Below, one piece after another: positions 63,829 through 64,000 of a stretch of DNA of 64,000 nt. A program made the translations under genes and the position numbers. The number at the start of each line of letters is the position of its first letter. Position 1 is the first letter of the stretch. A model generated the notes under the pieces. It saw nothing but the letters and a program-made list of their open reading frames with translations. It made no database searches and was not told the origin of the DNA. The stretch spans positions 62,001-126,000 of the forward strand of contig JANYDK010000040.1 of NCBI GenBank assembly GCA_025363655.1. The letters run 5' to 3'. The stretch comes from Deltaproteobacteria bacterium. GTDB lineage: Bacteria; Myxococcota_A; Polyangia; Polyangiales; JADJMO01.

Positions 63829-64000
63829 ACCCGGGTGTCATCTCCGTCGCTTATCTGATCGCGGGCGTGCTCTTCATCCGCAGCCTCGGCGGCCTCTCCA
63901 AGCAAGAGACGGCGAAGGACGGCAACCTCTACGGCATGGTCGGGATGGCGCTCGCCGTCGTCGTCACCGCCATCATGTGGTCGTCGGGTGCGGGCGCGGG
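63825..64000 (+). CDS. pntB: NAD(P) transhydrogenase subunit beta, N-terminal part
   Basis: The ATG overlaps the pntA TGA (ATGA), so the two are translationally coupled. The 58 visible residues ([20 protein letters not shown], then [18 protein letters not shown]) match the membrane N-terminus of PntB. The gene is cut by the window end. Confidence 0.9.
   Translation, partial: MNPGVISVAYLIAGVLFIRSLGGLSKQETAKDGNLYGMVGMALAVVVTAIMWSSGAGA

Overview
The window reads as chromosomal DNA of a high-GC, Gram-negative, secretion-rich bacterium. The best fit is Myxococcota, probably Polyangia/Polyangiales. This is inference from strong GC3 codon use, the very high number of lipoproteins with Asp/Gly/Ser/Thr-rich stalks, a type VI secretion (T6SS) spike cassette with extra domains, a double-length UvrA and dense gene packing. 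I see no insertion sequence, integrase, CRISPR array or replication origin. Genes fill nearly all of the window, and several convergent pairs share or abut their stop codons.

Region 1 (1-8.9 kb) is a T6SS spike and cargo module. It holds the end of an unknown gene, an unknown gene, a protein made of four ~65-residue repeats, VgrG with a C-terminal peptidoglycan-binding-like domain, a short acidic protein, and an 880-residue candidate cargo protein with a BIG2-like domain whose start overlaps the acidic gene. A small Cys-containing lipoprotein follows and could be a periplasmic immunity partner. A Fis-type helix-turn-helix remnant lies antisense at the junction. No core T6SS genes (sheath, membrane complex, ClpV) are present.

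Region 2 (9-21 kb) holds an extensin-like/M15-type lipoprotein, a beta-propeller lipoprotein, aconitase with its own terminator, an exported ClpP-like lipoprotein, an ErpA/IscA iron-sulfur carrier, a membrane-anchored protein, an outer-membrane barrel and a 1186-residue VolA-like lipase lipoprotein.

Region 3 (21-28 kb) is the DNA-repair and RNA block. A 1841-residue UvrA consists of two complete UvrA units in one chain, with four ATPase sites and four zinc modules. It is followed by a convergent Cys-rich lipoprotein whose terminator lies inside uvrA, the SRP RNA gene on the minus strand with recognisable promoter and terminator, and two tRNA-Ser genes (CGA, GGA).

Region 4 (28-39 kb) holds a 1296-residue fused flavin/iron-sulfur oxidoreductase resembling joined NfnB+NfnA, a TPR protein, a ferredoxin-NADP reductase-like flavoprotein, a UbiB/ABC1 kinase, a TerB-like protein, a class III fructose-1,6-bisphosphatase, a coiled-coil membrane protein and a PaaI-type thioesterase.

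Region 5 (39-64 kb) is a mixture. It has a translationally coupled beta-helix plus di-haem-motif lipoprotein pair, many small lipoproteins, a class IV aminotransferase, an orphan N6-adenine DNA methyltransferase, a DUF1697 protein, FAD-dependent glycerol-3-phosphate dehydrogenase, a caspase/gingipain-like lipoprotein, a double VOC protein, a quinone oxidoreductase, a WGR protein, phosphonopyruvate decarboxylase, an acyl-CoA thioesterase, uracil-DNA glycosylase and pntA-pntB (pntB cut by the window end).

Taken together the window combines housekeeping enzymes (aconitase, FBPase, GlpD, PntAB, Ung, UvrA, ErpA, SRP RNA) with a large envelope and surface-lipoprotein inventory. The parts with most novelty potential are the T6SS cargo module, the double UvrA, the fused oxidoreductase, and the coupled beta-helix/haem pair.
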